Positions 18,712 to 28,328 of a stretch of 64,000 nucleotides of DNA are shown here, piece after piece. A program made the position numbers and the translations under genes. Source of the stretch: Pseudoalteromonas sp. OOF1S-7 (lineage in GTDB: Bacteria > Pseudomonadota > Gammaproteobacteria > Enterobacterales > Alteromonadaceae); the NCBI RefSeq assembly GCF_022347765.1, contig NZ_JAKRFZ010000004.1, positions 186,001-250,000 of the forward strand, given 5' to 3'. The number at the start of each line of letters is the position of its first letter. Positions within the stretch are counted from its first letter, which is position 1. The notes under the pieces were generated by a model. That model saw only the letters and a list, made by a program, of their open reading frames with translations. It ran no database searches and was not told the DNA's origin.

Positions 18712-19362
18712 TTAGTAAATCAGTTTACCAATGGGATTGAACAACTGGCTCAGGCCCTGACTGAAGTGCAAAGCATCATCAGCCAGCGTAAAGCACAGGC
18801 AAGACTCAGTCGCTACCGGTGAATGCTCATGGCTTCCATCCAACATAATAAAATCGCCCGGTACATAGCTATCCATTTCGTCTTTAAAAGTACCAGATAG
18901 CAGTAGCGTCAGCTCAAACCCTCTATGTGTATGCTGTGGCACACTGCCGCCCTTTTCAATATGCAACAAGCTGGCGTGCAATTTACCGTCACCCAGGTTC
19001 AGCCGCGAGCGAGATAGTTTACCTAATTTCAACCAGCCACTCAGGCCGACATTTTGCAAACTGGATGGCAGTAAAAATTGCTCACCTTTTATTTCGATTT
19101 CGAGCGGTGCCGGAGCAGCAATTTCTGCAAGCATCGTGTCTTCTGTTATCTGAGCTATCAGCTCGTCCCAGTTCTCGTCACCATGCAAGTCCAGATTTTC
19201 ACCAGCAAAGCTTTGAGCACAACTTGCCTCGTACTGGCAGGTCAGGTGCTGACACTGAGGACACATGGCCACATGCATACTCACTGCCACACTCAGCGAC
19301 GCGCACAGTTCGCCCTGAACATAAGACTGCAGAATGTGTTCGGATGGGTGATATTTAATCAT
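18712..19362 (-). CDS. chrR: ChrR-like zinc anti-sigma factor with cupin domain
   Basis: The 216-aa anti-sigma factor holds its sigma partner inactive. The N-terminal ZAS domain carries the zinc set His5, His30, Cys34 and Cys37 (HVAMCPQC). The C-terminal half (about 110-205) is a cupin with putative metal ligands QHTHRGFELT and GSHEHSP. In Rhodobacter sphaeroides, ChrR releases sigma-E upon singlet oxygen, and both domains take part. The gene overlaps the sigma gene by 8 bp, so the pair is made together. A strong terminator follows. Confidence 0.92.
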   Translation of the reverse strand: MIKYHPSEHILQSYVQGELCASLSVAVSMHVAMCPQCQHLTCQYEASCAQSFAGENLDLHGDENWDELIAQITEDTMLAEIAAPAPLEIEIKGEQFLLPSSLQNVGLSGWLKLGKLSRSRLNLGDGKLHASLLHIEKGGSVPQHTHRGFELTLLLSGTFKDEMDSYVPGDFIMLDGSHEHSPVATESCLCFTLADDALHFSQGLSQLFNPIGKLIY

Positions 19363-20032
19363 GATGTTCCCCCATATGTGCTTTCAGTTTGCCCAGTGCC
19401 AGTCTCAGTCTGGATTTTACCGTGCCCAAAGGTATCCCCAGCTGATTTGCCAGTTCTTCCTGACTCAACTCCTGAAAATAAATGCCTTTCACTACATTTT
19501 TTTGTTCTTCAGGTAGCTTTTCTACGTATTCAACAAGTTGCCTGTCCAGTAAATGGTCTGAAAATTCAGCACTGTCATCACGTTCATTACTGTGTTGTTG
19601 CCAGATGTCTTCACTGAGATTATCTTCACGGTTAGTCTGCATCTTCCTCAGCATGTCAAAAGATTGATTACGTACCAGAGTATAGATCCAGGTTGTCACG
19701 GCACCTTTTTCAGCGTTAAACAAATGGGCTTTGCGCCACACGTTGGCCATGCTTTCCTGAAGCAGCTCTTGTGCCTGACTGGCATCGCCGAAACGCTGAC
19801 GCCCGAGATGCAGTACTTTGGGAGCAAACCACTTAAATAAACAAGCGAATGCTTTCCTGTCTCTGTGGTTTGCAATACGGTGCATCCAGTCGCACAATTG
19901 CGCCTGTTGCTCAGCACTGAGCAGGCGTTGCTCTGATGTTTGTGTAGCAGCAACGTCTTTCATAACTGACCCCTGTGGCGTTTCGGTACTTTGCTGTCGA
20001 CTCTTTTCTATCATTAGCTCACATCCATACAT
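19355..20032 (-). CDS. ECF11-type RNA polymerase sigma factor (RpoE-like)
   Basis: Group 4 sigma factor of up to 225 aa. Region 2 covers about 60-130 (ELLQESMANVWRKAHLF, AVTTWIYTLVRNQSFDMLR) and region 4 about 165-220 (QELSQEELANQLGIPLGTVKSRLRLALGKL). It has a longer N-terminus than the family norm; ATG 20014 is an alternative start. Pairing with a ChrR cupin anti-sigma places it in ECF11. A TGATCC-N18-TATTC promoter upstream indicates autoregulation. The expected inducer is singlet oxygen or related photo-oxidative stress, inferred from Rhodobacter. Confidence 0.92.
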   Translation of the reverse strand: MYGCELMIEKSRQQSTETPQGSVMKDVAATQTSEQRLLSAEQQAQLCDWMHRIANHRDRKAFACLFKWFAPKVLHLGRQRFGDASQAQELLQESMANVWRKAHLFNAEKGAVTTWIYTLVRNQSFDMLRKMQTNREDNLSEDIWQQHSNERDDSAEFSDHLLDRQLVEYVEKLPEEQKNVVKGIYFQELSQEELANQLGIPLGTVKSRLRLALGKLKAHMGEHHD

Positions 20033-20069
20033 AATGGAAGTTTAAAATGGATTTTTGTTTCTCTGTATT

Positions 20070-20098
20070 GAATACGTCAGCTACCCCAGACTGGATCA
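20070..20098 (-). promoter_or_regulatory. ECF11-type autoregulatory promoter of the sigma-chrR operon
   Basis: Minus-strand TGATCC, an 18-base spacer and TATTC, starting about 38 bases upstream of the sigma factor's first ATG. The -35 is the exact TGATCC used by Rhodobacter RpoE promoters. Confidence 0.8.
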
Positions 20099-20117
20099 CG
20101 TAAGACAGAGAAATTTA

Positions 20118-20693
20118 TCAGTCTTCCTGGCCTGTTAAGATGGTGTCGAGAAATTTTAAAGCCTGAGGCAGTGTGTTTGGCTCACAAAATCCTTCTTTGT
20201 GTTCAGGCGAGAAAGGCAGAATCTCTAAGAAACGTCCTGCTACCCACGCTGCATCCTCAAAACACGGATGAGGATAAAGCCCTGCCAGTTCGGAGTTTTG
20301 TTTGAAAATTCGTATCAGTTCATCACTGATATGTTGGTATCTGGGTGTCAATTCAGATCGTGGCCAATGCGCCCTGGCGGCAAGGCACGCTTGCCTCAAA
20401 CCATCAGACTCCATCCAGACCTCTTCAATATCCAGCAACCCTTTAGATCTCACGTCTATGGTCAGGATATCATCTTCTGCTGAGCCAAAATCAATAATCT
20501 CGACCCAGCTGGCCCATGGGGCAGTCTGATACTCAGTCGATGACTTGTACAGGCTAAGCGCAAAGTGACGGTCATCGCCTGCTTCTTTTACCATGCGCAG
20601 GTACTTTTGTTCAAATATGCGTAGCCGAGTGACGCCACCGGGCAACAGAAATACAGGTAGTGGAAAAAGTGCCATTTGCACACTTTGAATCAT
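20118..20693 (-). CDS. LON peptidase substrate-binding-domain protein
   Basis: The 191-aa stand-alone LON N-terminal-like domain protein is recognised by MALFPLPVFLLPGGVTRLRIFEQKY and MVKEA blocks. There is no ATPase or protease domain, so it is not a protease itself. It may bind protein substrates or act as an adaptor. It lies upstream of the sigma factor on the same strand, separated by 85 bases that contain the ECF promoter, so it is likely a separate unit. Confidence 0.82.
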   Translation of the reverse strand: MIQSVQMALFPLPVFLLPGGVTRLRIFEQKYLRMVKEAGDDRHFALSLYKSSTEYQTAPWASWVEIIDFGSAEDDILTIDVRSKGLLDIEEVWMESDGLRQACLAARAHWPRSELTPRYQHISDELIRIFKQNSELAGLYPHPCFEDAAWVAGRFLEILPFSPEHKEGFCEPNTLPQALKFLDTILTGQED

Positions 20694-20812
20694 AAAATCA
20701 GACCAAACAGTTAAATCTGACCAATGATACGAATAAGACGTTTACCAGGATCAACGAAAATCGATGCGTCAACCAAGCGAACATTTTCTTGTTTTTTGTA
20801 AGTGAAGGCATT

Positions 20813-20836
20813 AAAAAAGGGCCGTAAAGGCCCTTT
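20813..20836 (-). terminator. Terminator of the bkd operon
   Basis: Eight-base stem AAAGGGCC/GGCCCTTT with loop GTAAA; the minus strand continues into a T run. It lies about 32 bases after the E2 stop codon. Confidence 0.85.
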
Positions 20837-20867
20837 ACAACAAGTAAGAAACTAGCAAAAGTGGTGA

Positions 20868-22418
20868 TTAGCGCATGGCCATCATCATTTTAGCCGGCTC
20901 CTCTAAGTAAGACTTCCATAAATTGTTGAATCTTGCAATCGTTCCGCCATCAATAACACGGTGATCGCCAGACCAGCTCACTTGCATAATTGCACGAGAT
21001 ACCACATTACCCTGCTCATCAAAGCGCGGCAGGTGCTGTAACTTACCCAGCGCAACGATAGCTACCTCTGGTTTATTGATAATAGGTGTTGCTGTCGTTC
21101 CGCCGATTGCGCCGATGTTCGAAATTGAGATCGTACCGCCTTTCAGGTCATTAGGAGAAACTCGCCCTTCTCGCGCAGCGTCTGTAAGTTGTGTGACCGC
21201 TTGAGCAACGTCCACAATCGACTTGTTCTGACACTGTTTGATATTTGGTACCAGTAATCCAAGTTTGCTGTCTACCGCCATACCTATATTGTGATCGTCA
21301 AAGTAAGTGATCTCAGTGCACTCGTCGTTCACCTGCGAATTAAGAATCGGGAACTCTTTAATTGCCAGTGACAACGCCTTGATAAAGAACGGCATCATCG
21401 TCAGTTTAATGCCCTGCTTTGCATACTGATCTTTGAGAGACTTACGCAAGGCTATCAGATCCGTCAGGTCAATTTCATCACTATAAGTAAAGTGTGGAAT
21501 AGTTGAAACCGATGCGACCATCTGCTTGGCCATCGCAGCTTTCATACCACGGATAGACTCAACACGTGTACCACCTGATGATACCGATGCTGACGTTGAT
21601 GGTTCAGTCTGAGCTGGCGTCGACGACTGAGCGGCCGCTGCGCCACCTTGCGCAAAGTGCTCCAGGTCTTCTTTAAATACACGACCGTTTTTACCTGAGC
21701 CTGGCACCTGAGTGATGTCGATGTCCATCTCTCGCGCGCGGCGTCTGACCGCAGGCGAAGCAACGGCTTTGCCATTCACTTTAGCCGCTGTAGCTGGTTG
21801 TGAAGATAGCGCTTTGCTTTCTTTCACAGGCTGTGGCTTATGGACCGCCAGCTCATCTTGTTTCGGGCTGTGATCGGCACCTAAGCGCATCTGGAATAAC
21901 GGACTGTGTACCTGCGCAATATCGCCTTTCTGATAATACAGCTTTTCTACCACACCGTCGTATTTAGCCGGAATTTGCACCAGTGCCTTGTCTGTCATCA
22001 CATCACACACAGCCTGATCTTCTTTGATTTCATCGCCTTCAGCGACCAACCACTCGACGATTTCACATTCAACAATGCCTTCGCCGATATCCGGGAGAAT
22101 AAAGTCTTCTAAGTGGGCAGTTGACGCCGCCGGGGCGGGCTCACTGTCACTTGTATTACTGACGGGGGCCGGGGCTTCGCCCGCAACATCCATCGCAAAC
22201 AATGGCTCATGCACTTTGGCGATATCGCCTTTTGCATAGTGTAACTGGGTGATCACACCATCATGTACTGCCGGGATCTGGACCAATGCCTTATCTGTCA
22301 TCACATCGCAGATAGGCTGATCTTCTTTCACTTCATCACCTACATTCACCAGCCACTCGACCAGCTCACATTCGACGATCCCCTCGCCGATATCTGGTAA
22401 AATAAATTCTTTCGACAT
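20868..22418 (-). CDS. bkdB: Branched-chain 2-oxoacid dehydrogenase E2 (dihydrolipoyl acyltransferase)
   Basis: E2 core of the branched-chain alpha-keto acid dehydrogenase, 516 aa. There are two lipoyl domains (about 3-77 and 107-182), each with the DKA lipoylation motif (Lys43 and about Lys147). A peripheral subunit-binding domain follows near 225-260 (PAVRRRAREMDIDITQVPGSGKNGR). The catalytic acyltransferase domain ends with the HRVIDGG motif. Linkers are Ala/Pro/Ser-rich. It moves acyl groups from E1 to CoA in Val/Leu/Ile breakdown and in priming branched fatty acids. No E3 gene is adjacent, so the shared Lpd is presumably used. Confidence 0.95.
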   Translation of the reverse strand: MSKEFILPDIGEGIVECELVEWLVNVGDEVKEDQPICDVMTDKALVQIPAVHDGVITQLHYAKGDIAKVHEPLFAMDVAGEAPAPVSNTSDSEPAPAASTAHLEDFILPDIGEGIVECEIVEWLVAEGDEIKEDQAVCDVMTDKALVQIPAKYDGVVEKLYYQKGDIAQVHSPLFQMRLGADHSPKQDELAVHKPQPVKESKALSSQPATAAKVNGKAVASPAVRRRAREMDIDITQVPGSGKNGRVFKEDLEHFAQGGAAAAQSSTPAQTEPSTSASVSSGGTRVESIRGMKAAMAKQMVASVSTIPHFTYSDEIDLTDLIALRKSLKDQYAKQGIKLTMMPFFIKALSLAIKEFPILNSQVNDECTEITYFDDHNIGMAVDSKLGLLVPNIKQCQNKSIVDVAQAVTQLTDAAREGRVSPNDLKGGTISISNIGAIGGTTATPIINKPEVAIVALGKLQHLPRFDEQGNVVSRAIMQVSWSGDHRVIDGGTIARFNNLWKSYLEEPAKMMMAMR

Positions 22419-22428
22419 GTTCCGTCCC

Positions 22429-23406
22429 TTAAAACTCTACTGACTTCTTAATTGCAGCGAACACTTTAAGTGCATCCGGTACATACTCTTTTTCCAGCGC
22501 CAGCGGATAAGGCGTATCCAGACCACAAACACGCTCAATAGGCGATTCAAGATGCAAGAAGCACTCTTTTTGGATAGTTGCAGCAATCTCAGCGCCAAAC
22601 CCGTTAGTAATAGGTGCTTCATGGCTGATTACCAAGCGACCTGTTTTGGTTACAGACTTAGCAATGGTTTCTACATCCCAAGGCAAGATTGAGCGCAGAT
22701 CAATGACTTCACAACTGATCCCGGCTTCTTCTGCTTTGGCAGCAGCCTGCTCAATGATCTCCATCTGAGCGCCCCAGGCAAGCAATGTCACGTCTTTACC
22801 TTCTTTCACCACTTCAGCTTTACCAATTTCAATGGTGTAATCGCCCTCGGGCACTTCACCCGTAGAAGCGCGATACAAACGCTTTGGCTCAAAGAAAATC
22901 ACAGGGTTATCATCTTTGATACACGCACGCAGCAGACCTTTGGCCTGATAGGGATTACGCGGTACAACCAGCTTCAGGCCCGGGGTGTGTGCAAAATAAG
23001 CTTCTGGTGATTGTGAGTGGTACAGACCACCTGCAATACCACCACCGTAAGGTGTGCGAATGGTCAGATTGCCGACATTGAACTCATTACCAGAGCGGTA
23101 ACGGAACTTGGCCGATTCGTTTACTATCTGGTCGAACGCCGGGAAGATGTAGTCCGCAAACTGGATCTCTGCCAGCGCCGGGGCACCGAAAGCCGCCAGA
23201 CCGTTTGCAAAACCCAGGATCCCCTGCTCGGTCAGTGGTGTATTAAACACACGGTGTTTACCGTATTTTTCCTGTAAACCTGAAGTCGCGCGGAATACAC
23301 CGCCGAAGTAACCCACATCCTCACCAAAAATACACGCCTGCGGGTGCTCTGCCATGGTGATGTCTAGCGCCGAGTTAATGGCGTGCAGCATGTTCATTTT
23401 AGCCAT
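22429..23406 (-). CDS. bkdA2: Branched-chain 2-oxoacid dehydrogenase E1 beta subunit
   Basis: The 325-aa E1 beta subunit pairs with E1 alpha to form the thiamine diphosphate-dependent decarboxylase. Family blocks [27 protein letters not shown] and the [17 protein letters not shown] segment are clear. Its ATG overlaps the E1 alpha stop (TAATG) with GGAGGG upstream, and E2 follows after ten bases, giving a tightly coupled operon that fixes subunit ratios. The order alpha-beta-E2 is canonical for bkd. Confidence 0.95.
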   Translation of the reverse strand: MAKMNMLHAINSALDITMAEHPQACIFGEDVGYFGGVFRATSGLQEKYGKHRVFNTPLTEQGILGFANGLAAFGAPALAEIQFADYIFPAFDQIVNESAKFRYRSGNEFNVGNLTIRTPYGGGIAGGLYHSQSPEAYFAHTPGLKLVVPRNPYQAKGLLRACIKDDNPVIFFEPKRLYRASTGEVPEGDYTIEIGKAEVVKEGKDVTLLAWGAQMEIIEQAAAKAEEAGISCEVIDLRSILPWDVETIAKSVTKTGRLVISHEAPITNGFGAEIAATIQKECFLHLESPIERVCGLDTPYPLALEKEYVPDALKVFAAIKKSVEF

Positions 23407-24623
23407 TATTTTACCCTCCCAGCCGTGATTGGATACGCATCCGGATGCTGTTTAATATGCTCTTTAAGTTCTTCGTATTGTTTTTGTAGTGCCGGGATTG
23501 GCGTATCGTAAACGTCGGAAACAAGCTCTTCCAGCGCAGGCTTCTGAATCTTCTCAGCCACTTTCAGCGCAGCGAGGATCTCTTCGCGGATTTTATCTTT
23601 TTGCGCTTCGTCTTCTTCTTCGTTCAGCCAGCCTTGTTTAAGCAACCAGGCCTTGAAGCGTGCAACCGGACAGTTTGACTTAAACTCAGCTTCTTCGTCT
23701 TTTGTACGGTAGCCCGACGGGTCGTCCGACGTAGAGTGTGCACCTAAACGATAAGCGATGGATTCAATGAGGACAGGCTCGCCTGTTGTGACTGCGATTT
23801 CACGGGCTTTTTGCGTTGCCGCATAAACCGCTAATGTATCCGCTCCGTCGACACGAATGGTCTTAATGCCGTAGCCGACACCGCGAGAGGCAATCCCGTC
23901 GCCTTTAAATTGTTCATCAGCTGGCGTAGATATGGCGTAACCATTGTTACGGGCAAAGAACAGTACCGGTGCCTTATGCACTGCGGCCATGTTCAAACCT
24001 GCGTGGAAGTCACCTTCCGATGCAGCACCTTCCCCAAAGTAACAAATAGTGACGTTGTCAATTTCGCTGCTTAGTTCACCGCTTTGTGCATCAATATGCT
24101 TAAGTTTCTGGCCGTACGCATAGCCCGTCGCTTGCGGGATCTGTGTACCCAGTGGTGATGAAATGGTCAGGTAGTGTAATTCATTTGAGCCATAATGAAC
24201 TGGCATCTGACGACCTTTACCCAAGTCTTTCTCATTAGAGAACAGCTGGTTCATAAACTGCTCAAGCGAGAATCCACGATAGTGCAGTGCCGCCTGTTCG
24301 CGATACTGCGCCATGATCATGTCTTCTTGTTTTAGCGCAGCTGCACTGGCAGTGATTGCAGCCTCTTCGCCAAGACACTGCATATAAAAGCTGATCCGGC
24401 CCTGACGCTGTGCCGCCTGCATACGTTCATCCAGCAGGCGGATAAAACGCATGGTAGAATAAATACGCAGCGCTGTGTCTTTGTCTAACTCAGGTGCAGT
24501 TGCACCGTCCAAAATCTCACCGTCTTCGCTGAGAATTTTCAGCGTCGGGATGTTAAGCGCATGGCCATCGATAAATTCGAGCGCATGGCTGATATTCAAC
24601 GATATGTTATTGGGGTTAGTCAT
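23406..24623 (-). CDS. bkdA1: Branched-chain 2-oxoacid dehydrogenase E1 alpha subunit
   Basis: The 405-aa E1 alpha subunit binds thiamine diphosphate through the motif [17 protein letters not shown]...NN at about 200-230, and the phosphorylation-loop-like region [16 protein letters not shown] is present. It oxidatively decarboxylates 2-oxo acids from Val, Leu and Ile in the cytoplasm. It is the first gene of the bkd operon, with an AGAAGG ribosome-binding site. A 16-bp palindrome of LiuR type about 130 bases upstream suggests control by branched-chain amino acid catabolism. Confidence 0.95.
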   Translation of the reverse strand: MTNPNNISLNISHALEFIDGHALNIPTLKILSEDGEILDGATAPELDKDTALRIYSTMRFIRLLDERMQAAQRQGRISFYMQCLGEEAAITASAAALKQEDMIMAQYREQAALHYRGFSLEQFMNQLFSNEKDLGKGRQMPVHYGSNELHYLTISSPLGTQIPQATGYAYGQKLKHIDAQSGELSSEIDNVTICYFGEGAASEGDFHAGLNMAAVHKAPVLFFARNNGYAISTPADEQFKGDGIASRGVGYGIKTIRVDGADTLAVYAATQKAREIAVTTGEPVLIESIAYRLGAHSTSDDPSGYRTKDEEAEFKSNCPVARFKAWLLKQGWLNEEEDEAQKDKIREEILAALKVAEKIQKPALEELVSDVYDTPIPALQKQYEELKEHIKQHPDAYPITAGRVK

Positions 24624-24753
24624 AACCTACCTTCTCTTGTTGTCATAACTAATTTGCAACGCCAAAGCCGCTTAAAATGGGCCGGATCCGCGGTTAGAGA
24701 TTTGAATAATTAGTGCGGTAAATGCAAATTAATTAAATTAAAGCTTTTGCCAC

Positions 24754-24769
24754 TTTACGTTAACGTAAA
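24754..24769. promoter_or_regulatory. Probable LiuR operator upstream of bkd
   Basis: The perfect 16-bp palindrome TTTACGTTAACGTAAA lies between astE and bkd. It resembles the palindromic motif reported for LiuR, the MerR-type regulator of branched-chain amino acid catabolism in Alteromonadales and Shewanella, and bkd is an expected target. The match is from memory and was not scored. Confidence 0.6.
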
Positions 24770-24803
24770 CGGTTATTCAACTAATCCTAGATGAATAACC
24801 GTT
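24768..24803. repeat. Perfect 12-bp inverted repeat between astE and bkd
   Basis: Arms AACGGTTATTCA and TGAATAACCGTT are separated by 12 bases and partly overlap the LiuR-like palindrome. It has no T run, so it could be an operator or a T-less terminator of astE. Confidence 0.5.
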
Positions 24804-24867
24804 AATTTGCACATTTTGCGGTGGAAAGTTTTTGATACGCTTTATTAAGCGCTTTATTTACAGAGGG

Positions 24868-25899
24868 TTACACGAAGTTTTTATCTACTTCCAGCGGGAT
24901 CACCGTCAGTAATGCACGCTGGCCCAGCGCGACTTTGGCATTCGGGAAGATGATGGCTTCTCCCTCAACTTCTGCAAAGTAGGCTGTATCACCATCGGTT
25001 GCAAGCAATTCACCTTTAGCAAAACCGGTGAAATTTACCGCAGAATCAGGGAATGGGAATGAAAACGCCTCACAGGTGCGGTTTATCGTGCGATGCACCT
25101 GGAACAACTCGAAGTCATTTGCATTAAACTCACCAAATTTGACGCTTTCCTGGCTAATTAATGCTTTTAGTGTTTGTTTTACTGCGGCAAAACGTGACAT
25201 ATCATTCTGGCCAAAAGGCTTCACCTGCCCCAGCTCAACCGTAAAGGCGTCAGCACCGAACTGACAGGATGAAAAATAGCTGAAGGTCGTTGCTGCTGAA
25301 CGCATCATCAAAATGGTGTTTACACCGCAGGCCAGCATAAACTGCAGTTGTGACTTCTTCCACGGCTTGCCGTGTAAGAATGGATAAACTGCAAATTTCT
25401 CATTTTTGGAGCCACGAATGGCAGTATGCAGATCATAGTGACAGCGATAACGTCCCTCTGGCACGCTGGTGAAAAAGTCGCGCACATAGCTCTCAAGCTT
25501 TGCAGCGCGGATCTGCTCCGGGTTTTCGGTGCGGTTTTCGTGGGCACCATTGAACAGTCGATTGAGGTTTTCATCCACAAAACGCTCTGCGATATTGATG
25601 GACTTAGGGTTACCAAACACAAATAATACACGGTGTGCCAGTTCAATGCGTTCCAGGATCACATCCTGAATAAACTCATCGCATATTTCGATGGGGGCGG
25701 TTTCATTACCATGCACCGCGCTCGACAACACGATGTCTTTGTTACCATACGTGGCAGGCGTAAACTGAATAACACCCGTGTCTTTTACTTCAACCAAAGT
25801 GCCGTTGCTCAGCGTAAATTGTTCAGCGGCAAGCGAGAACTCGTTATTGCGAGTCAGAGTCAGAAAGTCTCCAGTTTGTTTTAATGTATCAAGGTACAT
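24868..25899 (-). CDS. astE: Succinylglutamate desuccinylase
   Basis: Zinc hydrolase of 343 aa for the last step of the arginine succinyltransferase pathway: succinylglutamate to glutamate and succinate. Zinc ligands appear as HGNETAPIE (His and Glu) and the His in [10 protein letters not shown]; the C-terminal block [15 protein letters not shown] is family-like. I start at ATG 25899, preceded by AAAGGTG, rather than upstream. It stands apart from other ast genes; astB is about 23 kb away in this window, so the pathway is dispersed. Confidence 0.9.
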   Translation of the reverse strand: MYLDTLKQTGDFLTLTRNNEFSLAAEQFTLSNGTLVEVKDTGVIQFTPATYGNKDIVLSSAVHGNETAPIEICDEFIQDVILERIELAHRVLFVFGNPKSINIAERFVDENLNRLFNGAHENRTENPEQIRAAKLESYVRDFFTSVPEGRYRCHYDLHTAIRGSKNEKFAVYPFLHGKPWKKSQLQFMLACGVNTILMMRSAATTFSYFSSCQFGADAFTVELGQVKPFGQNDMSRFAAVKQTLKALISQESVKFGEFNANDFELFQVHRTINRTCEAFSFPFPDSAVNFTGFAKGELLATDGDTAYFAEVEGEAIIFPNAKVALGQRALLTVIPLEVDKNFV

Positions 25900-25971
25900 A
25901 CGAACATCACCTTTTGTGAGAGAAATAAGCGTCGCTGAGGAGTCATATTTCAGCAACTAAATAGTAGGTAT

Positions 25972-26002
25972 AAAAAAAGGCCATCACAATGTATGGCCTT
26001 TT
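25972..26002. terminator. Bidirectional-looking terminator after pgm
   Basis: Ten-base perfect stem (AAAAGGCCAT/ATGGCCTTTT) with an eight-base loop. The minus-strand tail is T-rich (seven T), and it lies 12 bases after the pgm stop. Confidence 0.85.
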
Positions 26003-26013
26003 ATCACTTAAAG

Positions 26014-27651
26014 TTAGCGGATCACGCTATCTACCAATGTCTTGGCTGCCTGTTCCAGCTCAGCAAGATGCGCTTCGCCTTTAAACGACTCAAGATAGAT
26101 TTTATAGATGTCTTCGGTGCCTGATGGACGAGCCGCAAACCAACCCGACTCGGTCACTACTTTTAATCCACCGATGGCCGCATTGTTGCCTGGCGCCTCA
26201 GTCAGAATATCTGTGATGGCGTCACCGGCCAGCGAGCTGGCCGTCACATCTTGTGGGCTCAAAGCTTTTAGTTTGGCTTTTTGCTCAGGTGATGCAGGCG
26301 CATCAATACGCTTGTAAACTGGCGCGCCATATTGCGCTTCAAGCTCACGATAGTATTGTGATGGCGTTTTACCTGTCACGGCCAGGATCTCCGCAGCCAG
26401 TAAGCCCAGAATGAAGCCGTCTTTGTCTGTGTTCCAGACCTCACCGTTGCGGCGCAGGAAGGATGCGCCCGCGCTTTCTTCACCGCCAAATGCCAACCAT
26501 TGCTCACTCAGGCCATCAACAAACCACTTGAAACCAACCGGTACTTCGTACACTTCGCGCTGATTGCCTTTAACCACTTTGTCGATAATAGCGCTGGATA
26601 CCAGGGTTTTGCCAATTTTAATCTCACTGCCCCAGTCACGGTGCTTGAGCAGATAATCTATCGAGACGGCCAGAAAGTGATTTGGGTTCATCAGACCGTC
26701 TTTAGTGACGATACCGTGACGATCGTAATCCGGATCGTTACCAATGCCGATATCATAGTCATCTTTGATCGCCACCAGATTTGCCATCGCAAATGGCGAC
26801 GAACAGTCCATACGAATTTTGCCGTCTTTGTCCAAAGGCATAAAGGCAAAACGTGGATCAACCTGCTCATTCACAACCGTGAGATCTAACCCATATTGCT
26901 TCGCAATCACCGGCCAGAAGTTGATGCCAGAGCCGCCCAGCGGATCAACACCAATACGTACGCCTGCTTTTGCAATGGCTTCGAGGTCAACAATATTCGC
27001 CAGGTCTTCCACATAAGGCGTGATTAAGTCGACATATTTTACAAATCCTGAGCGACTGGCTTTAGCAAATGGGAACAGCTCAACTTCAACTAAATCTTCA
27101 ATCAGTAGCTGATTGGCACGATCTTCAATCCACTTAGTGACGTCTGTGTCGGCTGGTCCACCATTGGGTGGATTATATTTAAAGCCACCGTCTTCTGGCG
27201 GGTTATGTGATGGAGTTACCACAATACCATCGGCCAGCTCATGCGGATGCGTCTTGTTATGACACACAATGGCATGGCTTATCACCGGAGTTGGTGTGTA
27301 ATCATCGTTTTCCTGCGTGACCACATGGACCTCGTTGGCAACCAGTACTTCAATAGCGGAGTTAAACGCAGCTTCCGACAAGGCATGGGTGTCTTTGCCT
27401 AAAAACAACGGGCCAAAAATATTGTTGGCTTTTCTGTAATCACAGATAGCCTGGGTAATAGCCAAAATGTGAGATTCGTTAAATTTCACATTATACGAAC
27501 AGCCACGGTGACCTGATGTGCCAAAAGCAACGCACTGCTCGGGGTTTTGTTCCAGATCAGGCTCATTCAGATAGTAAGCCGATACCAGTTTGGGAATATT
27601 CGCCAGCTGACTTAACGGAGCTGGTTTGCCTGCATTGGGGTGATTTGCCAT
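26014..27651 (-). CDS. pgm: Phosphoglucomutase (alpha-D-glucose specific)
   Basis: The 545-aa enzyme interconverts glucose 1-phosphate and glucose 6-phosphate. The active-site phosphoserine loop TPSHNP lies near 145, the Mg2+ loop [10 protein letters not shown] near 305, and the sugar-binding GEESAGAS loop near 395; the C-terminal phosphate-binding [12 protein letters not shown] block is intact. Start ATG 27651 follows AAGGAA; a GTG is one codon upstream. It begins only a few bases after seqA, matching the seqA-pgm operon of Escherichia coli. Confidence 0.95.
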   Translation of the reverse strand: MANHPNAGKPAPLSQLANIPKLVSAYYLNEPDLEQNPEQCVAFGTSGHRGCSYNVKFNESHILAITQAICDYRKANNIFGPLFLGKDTHALSEAAFNSAIEVLVANEVHVVTQENDDYTPTPVISHAIVCHNKTHPHELADGIVVTPSHNPPEDGGFKYNPPNGGPADTDVTKWIEDRANQLLIEDLVEVELFPFAKASRSGFVKYVDLITPYVEDLANIVDLEAIAKAGVRIGVDPLGGSGINFWPVIAKQYGLDLTVVNEQVDPRFAFMPLDKDGKIRMDCSSPFAMANLVAIKDDYDIGIGNDPDYDRHGIVTKDGLMNPNHFLAVSIDYLLKHRDWGSEIKIGKTLVSSAIIDKVVKGNQREVYEVPVGFKWFVDGLSEQWLAFGGEESAGASFLRRNGEVWNTDKDGFILGLLAAEILAVTGKTPSQYYRELEAQYGAPVYKRIDAPASPEQKAKLKALSPQDVTASSLAGDAITDILTEAPGNNAAIGGLKVVTESGWFAARPSGTEDIYKIYLESFKGEAHLAELEQAAKTLVDSVIR

Positions 27652-27660
27652 CACATTTCC

Positions 27661-28203
27661 TTATAGGTAGTCTCGGATAGTTTCTGCGTGTTGCGCCGAA
27701 TAACCTAGTATGAGCGCAACTTCGTGCAACATCATTTTTTTGCGCGTCGTGTTTGAGTTTGTCATAACCCAATACTGACTGTCTGCAATGTTTTTCGGGT
27801 TCGTACTACTACCGCTTTCGAGCAGCGCCGCTTTGCTGGTCGAAAAATAAATGCGATCTCGCCCTTTGATTTCCAATACTTTGTGGAAATCAGCTTTATG
27901 GCTACGATGAAACGCTGCCAGAATAAACAAAAAACGCCCCACTACGCCTTTTTGCATAGCCAGCTCTTCTTTATTTAGGATATCAAATACATTGCCTGAA
28001 GGTTCGTTTGAAACCGGGGCTTGCTGAGGCTCAACTTCTGGTTGTGGCGTGAGCTCTGCGGTTTGGTCGGTTTCCTCAGTGGGCTGCGCCACAGAGTTCA
28101 GGTTCAATAAACGACGCAGGATCTGGGAAGCGCTTTCACCAATACTTTGCGTGTTACTGGCAATGTATTGATATAGCTCGTCATCTATTTCTATTTTTTT
28201 CAT
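27661..28203 (-). CDS. seqA: SeqA, negative modulator of replication initiation
   Basis: The 180-aa protein sequesters hemimethylated GATC sites after replication. The N-terminal oligomerisation domain (MKKIEIDDELYQYIASN...ASQILRRLL) and the C-terminal hemimethylated-DNA-binding domain (GRDRIYFSTSKAALLESG, NTTRKKMM) are joined by a Gln/Pro-rich linker. It implies Dam methylation in the organism. It starts back-to-back with ybfF and is followed by pgm after six bases. Confidence 0.95.
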   Translation of the reverse strand: MKKIEIDDELYQYIASNTQSIGESASQILRRLLNLNSVAQPTEETDQTAELTPQPEVEPQQAPVSNEPSGNVFDILNKEELAMQKGVVGRFLFILAAFHRSHKADFHKVLEIKGRDRIYFSTSKAALLESGSSTNPKNIADSQYWVMTNSNTTRKKMMLHEVALILGYSAQHAETIRDYL

Positions 28204-28328
28204 GCTTGTCCTGTCATTTTATACATCTACTGCATCTTCACGGGATTATATCTAAATTTAACTTATTCCTCTACGGCTATGATTTTGCTTTCAACACTGG
28301 CACACTATGCGCCGGATCCGGAGGTATT

